NCBI RefSeq assembly: GCF_000381905.1
Contig: NZ_KB907255.1
Location: 86,638-150,637, forward strand
Direction of reading: 5' to 3'
DNA length: 64,000 nucleotides
From: Paenibacillus fonticola DSM 21315
GTDB taxonomy: Bacteria; Bacillota; Bacilli; Paenibacillales; Paenibacillaceae
A program made the position numbers and the translations under genes. The first letter of the stretch is position 1; every line of letters begins with the position of its first letter. Below, piece after piece: positions 1 to 9,133 of the stretch. Below the pieces are notes generated by a model. That model was not told the DNA's origin. It ran no database searches and saw nothing but the letters and a program-made list of their open reading frames with translations.

Positions 1-332
1 CCGAGCCGCAGCACGCCGAGAATCATTTGAATGACGCCAGCGAGAATCGTCGCTGCAAAGAGATATTCGATGCCATAGTCGCGGACGAGGCCACCCATCA
101 GCAGCGCCATTGCCCCCGTAGCTGCCGAGATCATTCCCGGCCTTCCTCCCGTAAAAGCGATCACTACAGCGATGAAAAAAGAAGCATAAAGCCCCACCAT
201 CGGGCTCACCCCAGCCAATAACGAGAAGGCGATTGCCTCAGGTATTAAGGCAAAAGCAACCGTCAGGCCGGACAGCAGGTCAGCACGTATGTTCGAGAAC
301 CAAGCCGCACGAATATTTGATGTTTTAAACAA
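1..332 (-). CDS. SulP-family anion transporter, N-terminal part (cut by window edge)
   Basis: The first 110 codons of a membrane transporter; the rest lies beyond base 1. The protein starts at a TTG codon 9 nt after a clear AGGAGG (342-347). After about 15 residues it reads [20 protein letters not shown], the N-terminal signature of SulP (SLC26-like) anion permeases, followed by hydrophobic segments and a [16 protein letters not shown] stretch typical of the second and third helices. Family members move sulfate, bicarbonate or other anions across the cytoplasmic membrane, often with a C-terminal STAS domain, which cannot be seen here. The substrate cannot be told from this fragment. It has its own promoter and is not in an operon with the kinase at 585-2939. 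Confidence 0.85.
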   Translation of the reverse strand, partial: MFKTSNIRAAWFSNIRADLLSGLTVAFALIPEAIAFSLLAGVSPMVGLYASFFIAVVIAFTGGRPGMISAATGAMALLMGGLVRDYGIEYLFAATILAGVIQMILGVLRL

Positions 333-390
333 ATGATGTAATCCTCCTGTATACTTTAAATTTGGGTCCGGTGCAATGCTCACGAACTCG

Positions 391-420
391 ATTATATTAA
401 ATTTAAGCATTCTTTCTCAA
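391..420 (-). promoter_or_regulatory. Sigma-A type promoter for the SulP gene
   Basis: On the minus strand a TTGAGA -35 (415-420) is followed after 18 nt by a consensus TATAAT -10 (391-396). The predicted transcript starts near 384 and gives a leader of about 50 nt before the TTG start. Confidence 0.6.
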
Positions 421-511
421 CTGGACAAGGTTTGCCTTAAACGCTAACAAGTGATGAAATCTTGTTATTTCTGCATCATACAGCGATTTGCTCTCTTTTT
501 TGGCCCTCCTT

Positions 512-543
512 AAAAAAAAGCACCCTGCATCGTACATGCAAGG
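512..543 (-). terminator. Intrinsic terminator of the hybrid kinase gene
   Basis: An 8-bp stem with one mismatch (CCTTGCAT / ATGCAGGG, 523-543) is followed on the minus strand by a run of eight T. It lies about 40 nt downstream of the kinase stop codon. Confidence 0.7.
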
Positions 544-584
544 CGCATTCCATTCATACGGGTATAGCTGTATTTTGCACACGG

Positions 585-2939
585 TTATCCGAAATACTTT
601 GCAATCATTTCCGCGATGGCCGTGCTCTTGATCGGCTTGCTTATATAATCATCCATCCCTGCATTCAGACAGTTTTCTCTGTCGCCCTTCAATGCGTTAG
701 CGGTGACGGCGATAATAATCGGCCATTTATCCGCCGGTACTGTCTCCTTAATGACCCGCGTGGCGTCAAGCCCGTTAAGCTCAGGCATATGAACATCCAT
801 GAAAATGAGGTCAAACGGTTCATAAGCGATTTTCTGAATGACCTCTATACCGTTCGAAACGATTGTAATCTGATGGCCGAGCCGCTCCAGCATTTTTTTC
901 AACACGATCTGGTTAATTTCATTATCTTCGGCTACGAGAATATTGAGCGCTGGGCCATGCATTCTGTCCAGGAAACTCAATTCAGCACCTTGACCGGCAG
1001 CAAAATTTTTCGCCGGCTCCCGCAGAGCGATATGGAAGGCAAAGACAGCCCCCTGCCCTTCCGCAGGCTGGATCCAAATGTCCCCATCCATCAGCCCGAT
1101 CAGCCGCTTTGTAATCGCCAGCCCCAATCCCGTGCCTTCATAATTGCGCGTCATGAAATGGTCGAGCTGGGAGAACGGTTCGAACAGATGCGATATTTTA
1201 TCCTTGGGAATGCCGATTCCGGTATCTTTGACGACAATCTTCAATCTGACACAGCCTTCCTTCCTCTCCGCCAGATCAACCGTTATCGACACCCCGCCGT
1301 TAAAAGTAAATTTCACTGCATTGCCGACCAAATTGAGAAAAATCTGCTTCAGGCGATCCGGGTCCCCGATCAACGCTTCTGGAATTTCGGGATGGACGTT
1401 GTATTCCATCGTCAGCCCCTTCTCCCTGGCCTTTGGCGTAAGCACGTCCAGCGTCTCGGAGATGCATTTGCGAATATCGAACGTTTCCTTATGCAATACG
1501 CTCTTCCCGGATTCGATCTTGGCAAAATCAAGAATATCGTTAATGATGCTTAACAGCGTATCGCCGCTTTTACGAATAATATCCAAGTACTCCCTCTGGG
1601 TATCGTCCAGTTCCGTTGCTTCAAGCAGCAGATCGGTCATGCCAATGACCCCGTTCATCGGCGTGCGGATTTCATGGCTCATCATAGCCAGAAACTCGCT
1701 TTTGGCCTTGTTCGTGCTTTCCGCCGCTTCCTTGGCTATGAGCAGCCTTTTTTGCTCGGTAATATCCTTAGCAATAATATAGAAGCCTACGTTCTCGCTA
1801 TTGACAATGATCGGCGCAATCGTCGTAAGCACCTCTACCGTCTCGCCGTGCTTATTATGGAGCTTATCGATCAGTTTCTCGATGCTCGGATCATTAATGG
1901 ACTCCTTCAGAATACGCTTTACGTATTTCTCGCCGATAAAGCGCGAAAAGCTCTTGCCGGCCATTTCTTCGATCGCATAGCCTGTCATCTTCACCGCCAT
2001 GTCGTTGGCATTAATAATGTTCCCCTCCAAATCAAGGGAGAACACGGCGTCATGATTGTATTTTTTCAATGAAGTATAGCGTTCAACGGTTTCCTGGATT
2101 TTGCGTTCAATGTTTTTGCGTTCCGTAATGTCCTGTACGGTTCCGTTCATTTTGATAGCTCTGCCATGGTCGTCATAGGAGACGATCCCTTTTAAGCAAT
2201 AATAGCCTACAGTGCCATCCTCGTACTTATATTGAAATTCAAAATCGAGCTTGCCTTTTTCAAGCGCTTGGCCGACCGCCTCTATAAATCGCTCCCGCTC
2301 GTTGTTCGGCATAAAGCCGACTAGTTCGGAGGAGGTGATGATGGAACCCTTCTTGATGTTAAACATTTCGTATACGCAATCGAACAGAACGATTTGATCC
2401 TGCTCAACAACCCATTCCCAACTGCCAATGAGCGCAGTTCGCATCGTCTCCGTTAAAACCATCCGTTCATATTTCCATTTCGAAATGTCACGGCCTATAG
2501 CCAAAATAAGTGGTGGTTTATCCAGTCCTTCATCGATCTGGGTAATGTTAAATTCGAACCAGATGTACTTGCCGTCCTTATGTCTAAGCCGCAGTTCGAT
2601 CATTCCCCCGCCGCGAATAATATCCCGTCTAGTCGGCAGAGCCCGGTCAGCCGGATGGCAAAGGCCGCGGTAGTTTTCGCCTAACAATTCCCCAGGAGCA
2701 TATCCGAGAGACGGCTCGACTGACGGTGATACATACTCGCAGATCCCTTCTTCATTGCAGCAAAATACGATGTCCCCCGCACGATGAACGATCTGTCTAT
2801 AAAACTGGCCCGTGTTGAATTCCGGCCTTAAGCCAGCTTGGCTTAGCTCCACTTCCCTATTGCAATCGCATTCATCTCTGTTTGAAATCTCCTGCCGGCT
2901 CTCGCGAATGGATTGCTGTCCCTCTTCTTTGATGCCCAT
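585..2939 (-). CDS. Cytoplasmic PAS-domain hybrid sensor histidine kinase with receiver
   Basis: A 784-residue signalling kinase without membrane segments or signal peptide, so it should sense a cytoplasmic cue. Three PAS/PAC units are visible at about residues 45-165, 165-285 and 285-405, each closing with a D-I-(S/T) motif. The HisKA domain carries the phospho-acceptor in MMSHEIRTPMNG (His422). The ATPase domain has the N box NLVGNAVKF, the G1 box DTGIGIP and the G2 box GTGLGLAI. A C-terminal receiver has its phospho-accepting Asp715 in MDVHMPELNG. This is a BarA/ArcB-like hybrid layout but without an HPt domain, so phosphate presumably passes to a separate HPt protein encoded elsewhere. 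The gene stands alone with its own terminator. The ligand and output are unknown. Confidence 0.9.
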   Translation of the reverse strand: MGIKEEGQQSIRESRQEISNRDECDCNREVELSQAGLRPEFNTGQFYRQIVHRAGDIVFCCNEEGICEYVSPSVEPSLGYAPGELLGENYRGLCHPADRALPTRRDIIRGGGMIELRLRHKDGKYIWFEFNITQIDEGLDKPPLILAIGRDISKWKYERMVLTETMRTALIGSWEWVVEQDQIVLFDCVYEMFNIKKGSIITSSELVGFMPNNERERFIEAVGQALEKGKLDFEFQYKYEDGTVGYYCLKGIVSYDDHGRAIKMNGTVQDITERKNIERKIQETVERYTSLKKYNHDAVFSLDLEGNIINANDMAVKMTGYAIEEMAGKSFSRFIGEKYVKRILKESINDPSIEKLIDKLHNKHGETVEVLTTIAPIIVNSENVGFYIIAKDITEQKRLLIAKEAAESTNKAKSEFLAMMSHEIRTPMNGVIGMTDLLLEATELDDTQREYLDIIRKSGDTLLSIINDILDFAKIESGKSVLHKETFDIRKCISETLDVLTPKAREKGLTMEYNVHPEIPEALIGDPDRLKQIFLNLVGNAVKFTFNGGVSITVDLAERKEGCVRLKIVVKDTGIGIPKDKISHLFEPFSQLDHFMTRNYEGTGLGLAITKRLIGLMDGDIWIQPAEGQGAVFAFHIALREPAKNFAAGQGAELSFLDRMHGPALNILVAEDNEINQIVLKKMLERLGHQITIVSNGIEVIQKIAYEPFDLIFMDVHMPELNGLDATRVIKETVPADKWPIIIAVTANALKGDRENCLNAGMDDYISKPIKSTAIAEMIAKYFG

Positions 2940-3386
2940 ATTTCTGCCTCCATCAAGTAGGATGTTATAACATCAAATGAATTCATGATTGATTATGAAT
3001 ACTGAATACAGATCAGTTGCAATAGACTTGTTTCATAACTAAATAACAAACCATGTATTAAAAGTCAATTAGGATCGTTTTATACAAAAAAATAATTATA
3101 GTTAAATTTTCTCTTTTCAAGAAAGAATGAATTATTGTTGCTAGGGTGCTTTTTGCGCCCTGATACAGAGAAACCATATAAGGATCCGCTGGCGCTCTCC
3201 TTGATTTACGTCGTCGAGTTTCGCTTCCATCTTCCTTGATACACTAGTTCTACGCTTTCTGCATCCGGTTATTTTTATCAACCAATAAATCAACCAATAT
3301 AGGAGCACACATGATAGATGCATAGATATAGGTGCATAGAATAGGTGCATAGAGCGACGAATTTCAGCGGTTTTCAGCGGTTAGAT
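2940..3386. other. Gene-free AT-rich stretch
   Basis: No convincing coding region. A 69-codon frame on the minus strand (3141-3350) lacks a ribosome site and a plausible composition. Upstream of the kinase the sequence is AT-rich and may contain its promoter, but no clear -35/-10 pair stands out. Confidence 0.4.
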
Positions 3387-3527
3387 AAATTAGATGGATT
3401 TCATGGATTTAATTCTAGTCCGTAAAGGCGAAATCGCAGATTAACTGCTAATCGTGTATCTAATACGCGCTTCTTCGCTTTGCTAACCTAAAAACTTCAT
3501 TCTAATTACAAGGAATCCAGTTAAATT
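3387..3527. repeat. Interspersed MITE-like element, copy 1
   Basis: The left end AAATTAGATGGATTTC and the reverse complement of the right end AATTTAACTGGATTCC agree at 12 of 16 positions, so the element has imperfect terminal inverted repeats. A diverged second copy with the same ends lies at 33528-33726. There is no coding capacity. The repeat nature is inferred from two copies only. Confidence 0.45.
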
Positions 3528-3566
3528 GTACCTCTGGCGAGCACTGCAGGATTTAAATACACCAAA

Positions 3567-3640
3567 TACACTTTTTCATATGTACGACGCTGAATTGAGC
3601 CATACACTTTTTCATATGTACGACGACGAATTGAGTCGCG
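3567..3640 (+). repeat. Direct repeat, two copies of about 35 bp
   Basis: The phrase ACACTTTTTCATATGTACGA followed by CG and GAATTGAG occurs twice back to back, with small differences (GACGCTG versus GACGACG). It lies in the gene-free space before the pyrophosphatase terminator. Confidence 0.7.
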
Positions 3641-3701
3641 CTCATCTGCGCATAAACCTTATTACCCTAAAAGTCCGGAACTTTATACGATACGAGAAAA
3701 T

Positions 3702-3743
3702 AAAAAAGAGTCCGGCAGCAGATTATCTGCTCCGGGCTCTTTA
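3702..3743 (-). terminator. Intrinsic terminator of ppaC
   Basis: A long stem (GAGCCCGGAGCAGAT against ATCTGCTGCCGGACTC, nearly perfect) is followed on the minus strand by TTTTTTATTTT. It lies 35 nt downstream of the ppaC stop codon. Confidence 0.85.
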
Positions 3744-3776
3744 TGATCGTTGTTTAACATTAAAGACGTTGTTGAA

Positions 3777-4709
3777 TTAACGCTTATTGAAAATATCCGT
3801 CAATACCGGTACGATTTGCGATTTGCGGGATACTACGCCCTTCAGTACCGCTTTGTTATCGACAAGCTTAACGCCGTAAGCTTCTTCGACCGCTGCTGTG
3901 TCTTTGCCTACTGCCAGACCGACGGAGTCGTTGTTCAGAATATCCGTTACGACGAACAGGAACAGATCGAGTCCCTTCTTCTCCACGATGCCTGCCAGCG
4001 CCGCTTCCAGCTCCGATTGGCGGGACAGTACGTCATTCACGTCAACCGCGTTGACCTGAGCGATTTCTACCTTGGAGCCGCCCATATCAAATTCCTTTGC
4101 ATCGAGGGAAACCAGATCCTCAATCGTTTTGTCGCTTAGGTCCGCTCCCGCTTTAAGCATGTCCAGGCCGTACTCTTCCGCATTCACCCCGGCAATCCCA
4201 GCCAGCTCGCGAGCGGCTGCGACGTCCTGTTCGGTGCAGGTTGGGGATTTGAACAGCAAAGAATCGGAAATAATCGCCGACAGCATCAAGCCTGCGATGT
4301 TCGCCGGAACCTCGATGCCGTTCTCCTTATACATTTTGTTCAAAATCGTTGCTGTACAGCCGACAGGCTCCGCACGGTAATACAGCGGCCCGCTTGTCTC
4401 AAAATTGGCAATTCTGTGGTGGTCGATAACCTCTGCCACCCGTACTTGCTCGATATCCGAAACGCTCTGCTGGCGTTCGTTGTGGTCAACGAGAATAACA
4501 TCCTTCACTTCGCCCGCTACGCTTTCCACTATGCGAGGTGCCTTGAACCCGAAACGCTCTAAAGCGAATCCCGTCTCCCCGTTCACGCTGCCAAGAGCGA
4601 CGGCTTCGACATTCCAGCCTAGCTTGGATTTCAAATCTGCATAAGCAATGGCAGAGCAAATTGTATCCGTATCCGGATTTTTGTGGCCGAAAATCAATAC
4701 TTTGTCCAT
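3777..4709 (-). CDS. ppaC: Manganese-dependent inorganic pyrophosphatase (DHH family)
   Basis: Hydrolyses pyrophosphate to two phosphates in the cytoplasm and so pulls biosynthetic reactions forward. The 310-residue length is normal for family II pyrophosphatases (PpaC/YybQ). The N-terminal DHH domain shows the metal ligands in GHKNPDTD (His9, Asp13, Asp15), VDHNE (Asp75) and IDHHR (His97, His98). The C-terminal DHHA2 domain holds the substrate-binding basic motif SRKSQIVP near the end. The ATG start follows AAAGGAG by a normal distance. The gene is monocistronic, with a strong terminator. The call rests on several exact motifs. Confidence 0.96.
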   Translation of the reverse strand: MDKVLIFGHKNPDTDTICSAIAYADLKSKLGWNVEAVALGSVNGETGFALERFGFKAPRIVESVAGEVKDVILVDHNERQQSVSDIEQVRVAEVIDHHRIANFETSGPLYYRAEPVGCTATILNKMYKENGIEVPANIAGLMLSAIISDSLLFKSPTCTEQDVAAARELAGIAGVNAEEYGLDMLKAGADLSDKTIEDLVSLDAKEFDMGGSKVEIAQVNAVDVNDVLSRQSELEAALAGIVEKKGLDLFLFVVTDILNNDSVGLAVGKDTAAVEEAYGVKLVDNKAVLKGVVSRKSQIVPVLTDIFNKR

Positions 4710-4863
4710 CTCAATACTCTCCTTTTACTCATTAACTTAGAAAAGTATATCCTACAAGGCCTCGGACAATCAAGATGATAGAGTCCCAGATTCAAATATT
4801 TTACATAGATTAGGATCATATCTGTAAATATGGCGGAACGGAATTAAGAAAGAACTCAGATTT

Positions 4864-4897
4864 TTTTCAGCTTGTTTTCAGTAATGTTCTCTATAAT
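4864..4897 (+). promoter_or_regulatory. Candidate promoter with direct repeats for the two-component pair
   Basis: A TATAAT -10 lies at 4892-4897. Upstream, TTTTCAG occurs twice at 11-bp spacing (4864-4870 and 4875-4881). Tandem sites one helical turn apart are the usual binding pattern of OmpR/PhoP regulators, so the encoded regulator may control its own operon. No good -35 is seen, which fits an activated promoter. Autoregulation is inference. Confidence 0.4.
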
Positions 4898-5000
4898 AGA
4901 GGCAATTAAATAAAGGCAATTAACAGAGACAACCATAAAGACATATCATTCGGAAATAGAAAATTAAACCGCCAGTCGCTACTAGAGGAGGCTTCAACCA

Positions 5001-5684
5001 ATGAGTCACATAAAAGGCATAAAAATTTTGCTCGTCGACGATGAGCCCCATATCGTTCAATTTCTGGAGCTCGGGCTGATCAATGAAGGATACGAAGTGC
5101 AGAGCACGCACGATGGTCTTAGCGCCGTTAATCTGGCCGCGGAATTCCAGCCGCATATCGTCGTACTGGACGTGATGATGCCCGGTATGAACGGATGGGA
5201 GGTGTGCCGAATGCTGAAAAAAAACGGCTTGTCTGCCTCCATCATCATGCTGACTGCGAAAGATGAAGTGGAGGACCGGGTCAAGGGGCTGACGATCGGG
5301 GCTGACGACTACATCGTAAAGCCGTTCAGCTTCGAAGAACTGCTTGCCCGCATCGGCGCACGCCTGCGCAACCAGTTCCCGGCGCTGATCGGTGAAGTGG
5401 CGCTCGGCCCATTTCGAGTCAATGACAAGAAGAAGGAAATCATCTTCCAGGGACAAGTGCTGGAGCTATCGCCTACAGAGTACGAATTGCTTAAATATCT
5501 CGTACTTAATCATGGCATCGTGCTTAGCAAGACGACAATTCTGGATAAAGTATGGGGCTACGACTTCGGAGGCGAAGAGAACATCGTCGAGGTGTATATC
5601 CGGTCTCTGCGGGATAAATTGAACGACAAAGAGCATCGCCTCATCCGGACGCTGCGCGGAGCCGGGTACAGGGTCGATATATGA
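5001..5684 (+). CDS. OmpR/PhoB-family response regulator
   Basis: A 227-residue DNA-binding response regulator. The receiver shows the acidic pair in LLVDDEP, the phospho-acceptor Asp57 in VVLDVMMPGMNG, and the conserved lysine in DDYIVKPFS. The winged-helix domain (about residues 130-227) has SPTEYELLKYL, the recognition helix region EENIVEVYIRSLRDKL and the closing RGAGYRVDI. The ATG follows AGAGGAGG at good spacing. Its last codon overlaps the kinase start by 4 nt (ATGA), so the two are translationally coupled and must form a cognate pair. The inducing signal is unknown. Confidence 0.93.
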   Translation: MSHIKGIKILLVDDEPHIVQFLELGLINEGYEVQSTHDGLSAVNLAAEFQPHIVVLDVMMPGMNGWEVCRMLKKNGLSASIIMLTAKDEVEDRVKGLTIGADDYIVKPFSFEELLARIGARLRNQFPALIGEVALGPFRVNDKKKEIIFQGQVLELSPTEYELLKYLVLNHGIVLSKTTILDKVWGYDFGGEENIVEVYIRSLRDKLNDKEHRLIRTLRGAGYRVDI

Positions 5685-7438
5685 GTAGACTTATGGGCAG
5701 GCTTATGAGCAGGCTGAAGCTGCTTCAAAGCCTTCGCAGCCGCATTCGGAACACGGCAGCCCCTCGTTCTCTCCGAATCCAGCTGCTGTCCCGTTCCTTG
5801 CTCGTGCTGGCAGTGCTGTTGCTGCTGATCGGTGTGCTGCAATACGTCATCATGAATGATTTTCTATACCGGAACCAGGCGAAAACGATGACTTCCCAAT
5901 TGCTGGGGCTTCCGAAGGATCTCTTCGGCATCCCTGGCTTCGTTCCCGAGCACTGGAACATTCGCGCGCCAGCGCTAAGCGGGGAGTCCCCCCCTGCCGA
6001 TCCTGCTAGCTCTGCAGGTTCTGCTAACTTTTCCGGTCCTGCTAGCTCTGCAGGTTCTGCTAACTTTTCCGGTCCTGCTAGCTCTGCTGATCCTGCTAGC
6101 TCTACCGGTCCTGCTGGTTCTGCAAGTTCAGCTAGCTCTGCCGATCCTGCTAGCTCTGCTGGTCCCGCTACGGCAAGAGACAATCCAAATAATCCGAGCA
6201 ATCGGCCGGTGCTATTTCTCCCTGACATGTCGATCGCCTATATATCGGCAAGCGGCGAGTTCACCGACTTCACCGGAGCTGAGGGAATGGTATCGCCGCA
6301 ATTGTCCGCCGAGAAATATGCCGCTATTCAGAAGCAATTCGAGCATAGAGTGCATGACGGCTATGAGGTGGTGCAGGATAAGACCGGCCGGGAGCAGCTC
6401 GTCGTCTTCCGCCCGGCCAGAGGGCCCGAAGCCCAACACGGGCTGATCCAGATCGGCAAGGACACTGCCCCGCTGCGGAGCATCATTCTGCGCCAGCTGC
6501 TGACATTCGCTGGTCTGTCTGCGCTGGCCCTGGCCTGCGGCCTGATGCTCTACCTTCCCCTGCTGCGGCGTACGCTGCATCCGCTGAATCGCATGGTTCG
6601 CACCGTCGAGGACATCAATGCCGGCAACCTGAGCATCCGCTTCCCTTCCAGGCAGGGACAGATGGAGATCGACGCCCTCGCCGAGTCGTTCAACGGAATG
6701 CTCGAACGGCTCGAGGTGTCCTTCGAAGGCGAGCGGGAAGCGAAAGAGCAAATGCGCCGTTTCATCGCGGATGCCTCGCATGAGCTGCGGACGCCGCTCA
6801 CCTCCATCCACGGATTTCTGGAGGTGCTGCTGCGCGGTGCCGCAGCGAATCCGGAGCAATTGCAGGCCTCCTTAAACAGCATGCTGGGCGAATCCACGCG
6901 CATGAAGAAGCTCGTCGAGGATTTGCTGCTGCTCGCCAAGCTGGACCGCCAACCCGTGCTGGAGCTGCGGGAAACGCGGCTGGATGCCCTTATTTCCGAG
7001 ATGGAGCCTCATTTGCGGATGCTCGCCAAGCAGCGGGCGGTCCGTTTCGCCCTGACGGGAGGGGTTACGGGTATGTATGATGACAATGCGATCAAACAGG
7101 TCATCCTCAACCTGTTCAGCAACGCGGTGCAGCATACCGATCCCGAGCAAGGCCTTATTACTGTAACGCTAACTGCATCGCGTACGAAGGCCATGCTGTT
7201 GATTCGCGACAACGGCTGCGGCATCCCGCCGGAGCACTTGCCCCACGTATTCGATCGCTTCTACCGCAGCGACTCCTCGCGGACGCGAAGCCATGGAGGC
7301 GCAGGGCTCGGCCTCTCCATCACCCGGTCCATCGTTGAAGCGCATGGCGGCGTTATTCAAGTATCCAGTTCGCCAGACGATGGCGCCACTTTTGAGGTGC
7401 AATTACCGCTGAACACGTACGGCAAACAAAGTAAATAA
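5681..7438 (+). CDS. Membrane sensor histidine kinase with Ala/Ser-rich repeated ectodomain
   Basis: Cognate kinase of the regulator just upstream (4-nt overlap). It is 585 residues long. A first membrane helix lies at about 33-55 and a second at about 268-288, flanking an extracellular loop of about 210 residues. HAMP follows, then HisKA with His367 in ADASHELRTPL, the N box NLFSNAVQHT, the G1 box DNGCGIP and the G2 box GAGLGLSI. The loop contains a low-complexity Ala/Ser/Pro/Gly stretch (about residues 105-165) in which PASSAGSANFSG occurs as two adjacent copies, with looser copies after it. The matching 36-nt DNA repeat is nearly exact, so this looks like a recent slippage expansion inside the sensor domain. 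The rest of the loop resembles a small single sensor domain of unknown ligand. Confidence 0.92.
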   Translation: MSRLMGRLMSRLKLLQSLRSRIRNTAAPRSLRIQLLSRSLLVLAVLLLLIGVLQYVIMNDFLYRNQAKTMTSQLLGLPKDLFGIPGFVPEHWNIRAPALSGESPPADPASSAGSANFSGPASSAGSANFSGPASSADPASSTGPAGSASSASSADPASSAGPATARDNPNNPSNRPVLFLPDMSIAYISASGEFTDFTGAEGMVSPQLSAEKYAAIQKQFEHRVHDGYEVVQDKTGREQLVVFRPARGPEAQHGLIQIGKDTAPLRSIILRQLLTFAGLSALALACGLMLYLPLLRRTLHPLNRMVRTVEDINAGNLSIRFPSRQGQMEIDALAESFNGMLERLEVSFEGEREAKEQMRRFIADASHELRTPLTSIHGFLEVLLRGAAANPEQLQASLNSMLGESTRMKKLVEDLLLLAKLDRQPVLELRETRLDALISEMEPHLRMLAKQRAVRFALTGGVTGMYDDNAIKQVILNLFSNAVQHTDPEQGLITVTLTASRTKAMLLIRDNGCGIPPEHLPHVFDRFYRSDSSRTRSHGGAGLGLSITRSIVEAHGGVIQVSSSPDDGATFEVQLPLNTYGKQSK

Positions 7439-7449
7439 ACAGAAACAGC

Positions 7450-7498
7450 AAAAGGCCCGGGCAGCCGCGCTTCATAAAGCGTCCTGTCCCGAGCCTTT
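7450..7498. terminator. Bidirectional terminator between kinase and hflX
   Basis: The stem AAAGGCCCGGGCAG against CTGTCCCGAGCCTTT encloses about 20 nt. It lies between two converging genes and has A/T flanks on both sides, so it can serve both. Confidence 0.75.
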
Positions 7499-7512
7499 GT
7501 TTCGTTTATTTC

Positions 7513-8784
7513 CTAGCTATCACTTTCAATAACATACTGTTGAAATTTGCTGTAATCGCTCAGCCTGCACTCCATTACAAGCTTGGTGCCTTCAGCCTCG
7601 TAGCTGGTCGCCTCGATATTCGCATTCTCGTTGAAATGGGAAACGAGCGCCCCTTGATCATACGGAATCAGCATCTCACAGCGGATGTAGTCCTTAAAGA
7701 TCGACTTCCTGATGCACTGCACCAATTCCTCGATACCGATTCGCGGCTTCGCAGCCATATAAATCCGATCCTCCTGTACTTCAGGCACAGGCTGATTGGT
7801 CAGATCGCTCTTGTTGTACGCATATATCGTCGGAATATCGGTTATGCCGATTTCCTTCAGCGTCTCGTTAGTAATCTGAATGAGGCGCTCATATTCCGGG
7901 TTGCTGTAATCGACGACATGGATTAGCAGATCGGCCTCGGCCACTTCCTCCAGCGTGGAGCGGAACGCTTTGACCAGATGATGCGGGAGCTTGCTGACAA
8001 AGCCGACCGTATCCGTGAGCAAAAAAGCTTTGTTGTCCGGCAGCGGAATGTTCCGCACCGAGGTCTCCAGCGTGGCAAACAGCATATCCTTCTCAAAAAC
8101 CAGCTTCTCCGGCGCTTGGTTGTACTGCTCCATCAGCGCATTCATAATCGTTGATTTTCCCGCGTTGGTGTATCCGACCAAAGACACGACAGGCAGTTCC
8201 TTCTTCTTGCGCTGCTTACGCTGGGTTTGGCGATGGGCTACAAGATTCTCGAGCTCTTTGCTCAGCACCGTGATCTTCTCTTCGATCCGCCGGCGATCCA
8301 GCTCGAGCCGCGTCTCCCCTGCCCCGCGGTTCTTCGTACCAACGCCGCCGCTCTGCCGGCCGAGGGACTCCCTCATCCCGACGAGGCGCGGCAGCATATA
8401 CTTCATGTGAGCAACCTCCACCTGAAGCTGAGCCTCTCTCGTCTTGGCCCGCTGGGCAAAAATGTCGAGAATGAGCACCGTCCGGTCGATGACCTTGCAC
8501 TCCAGGTCCGCCTCCAAATTGCGGATTTGCGACGGAGACAGCTCATCGTTGAAAATAACGAGGTTCGCCTCCTGTCCTTCAATCAGCCCGCGGACTTCCC
8601 CGATTTTGCCTGTTCCGATATAATGGGATTTATTCGCCTTGGGCAAATTTTGCGTTAGCATGCCGGCAACTTCAATCTGGCAAGCCTCCGTCAAGTTCGT
8701 CAGCTCTTCCATCGAGTAATCGAAATCCTCCTGATGATTCAGGTTGACGCCTACGAGTATCGCCTTCTGCTGTAGTTGTTCCAT
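7513..8784 (-). CDS. hflX: Ribosome-associated GTPase HflX
   Basis: A 423-residue GTPase of the Obg/HflX class that binds and splits 70S or 100S ribosomes and rescues stalled ones; some paralogues (HflXr in Listeria) give macrolide/lincosamide resistance. Seen here: the N-terminal HflX domain with a glycine-rich segment (SHYIGTGKIGEV), the linker motif GVGTKNRGAGETRLELDRRR, then the G domain with G1 GYTNAGKST, G3 DTVGF and G4 NKSD. The ATG follows GGAGG at 10 nt. A leader of about 340 nt precedes it, containing a promoter, a 13-codon leader peptide and an intrinsic terminator, so expression is very likely controlled by attenuation (see the separate entries). Whether this is the housekeeping HflX or a resistance-type copy cannot be decided without the rest of the genome. 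Confidence 0.95.
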   Translation of the reverse strand: MEQLQQKAILVGVNLNHQEDFDYSMEELTNLTEACQIEVAGMLTQNLPKANKSHYIGTGKIGEVRGLIEGQEANLVIFNDELSPSQIRNLEADLECKVIDRTVLILDIFAQRAKTREAQLQVEVAHMKYMLPRLVGMRESLGRQSGGVGTKNRGAGETRLELDRRRIEEKITVLSKELENLVAHRQTQRKQRKKKELPVVSLVGYTNAGKSTIMNALMEQYNQAPEKLVFEKDMLFATLETSVRNIPLPDNKAFLLTDTVGFVSKLPHHLVKAFRSTLEEVAEADLLIHVVDYSNPEYERLIQITNETLKEIGITDIPTIYAYNKSDLTNQPVPEVQEDRIYMAAKPRIGIEELVQCIRKSIFKDYIRCEMLIPYDQGALVSHFNENANIEATSYEAEGTKLVMECRLSDYSKFQQYVIESDS

Positions 8785-8866
8785 ATACGTATAACCTCCT
8801 TCGGCATCGATGCCGAGTTTCTGGCTTAGCTTACTCTGTGATCATCTGTATGATCAAAAAGTTAAA

Positions 8867-8899
8867 AATGAAAAATAAAAACACAGGCATCCCCTGTGT
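8867..8899 (-). terminator. Leader terminator (attenuator) upstream of hflX
   Basis: A perfect 7-bp stem (ACACAGG / CCTGTGT, 8881-8887 with 8893-8899) is followed on the minus strand by TTTTTATTTTT. It lies about 80 nt before the hflX start and 160 nt after the leader peptide, inside the presumed transcript. A CCTGTG copy further upstream in the leader (9030-9035) could pair with the first stem arm and act as antiterminator; that alternative fold is inference. Confidence 0.75.
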
Positions 8900-9058
8900 C
8901 ATGCAAACAAGACCACCAAGACATCGAGCCTACGGCAAATAGCGCTTACCGTAAGCGACGTCAGGTACGATCGGTATATTCTATTATAAAGATTCCCTTT
9001 ATGATAGCACACCTATCCCGTTTGCCCTGCACAGGCAGAGCCTTTGAGCACTATTCAA

Positions 9059-9100
9059 TTAGCCGCGCAAAGTGGTGAAACGGGATCTAATGTAAATCAT
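9059..9100 (-). CDS. hflX leader peptide (13 residues, Arg-Ser-Arg stall motif)
   Basis: A short reading frame, MIYIRSRFTTLRG, with its own good ribosome site (GGAGGG, 6 nt before the ATG) and a TAA stop. It starts about 28 nt after the predicted transcription start of the hflX leader. Residues 5-7 form an Arg-X-Arg motif, the (+)X(+) type sequence known to stall ribosomes in the presence of macrolides or ketolides. The segment RSRFTTL resembles RLRFPTL of the ErmD leader peptide, as I recall it. A terminator follows before hflX. The small size means the ORF itself is not proof of translation, but promoter, ribosome site, motif and terminator occur in the expected order. Confidence 0.7.
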   Translation of the reverse strand: MIYIRSRFTTLRG

Positions 9101-9133
9101 AGGGAACCCTCCGTTCTTCTCTAAATTGACTCC

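Noticed and set aside
462-1553. 363-codon open frame on the plus strand
   Set aside because: It lies entirely antisense to the PAS hybrid kinase, whose frame has unmistakable HisKA, ATPase and receiver motifs. No ribosome site.
3141-3350. 69-codon minus-strand frame upstream of the kinase region
   Set aside because: No ribosome site, no recognisable domain, and repeated IGAxxAIGA-like words from a short DNA repeat.
5725-6228. 167-codon minus-strand frame with ELAGSAELAGPEK repeats
   Set aside because: It is the reverse reading of the Ala/Ser repeat in the kinase ectodomain; the kinase frame is fixed by HAMP, HisKA and ATPase motifs.
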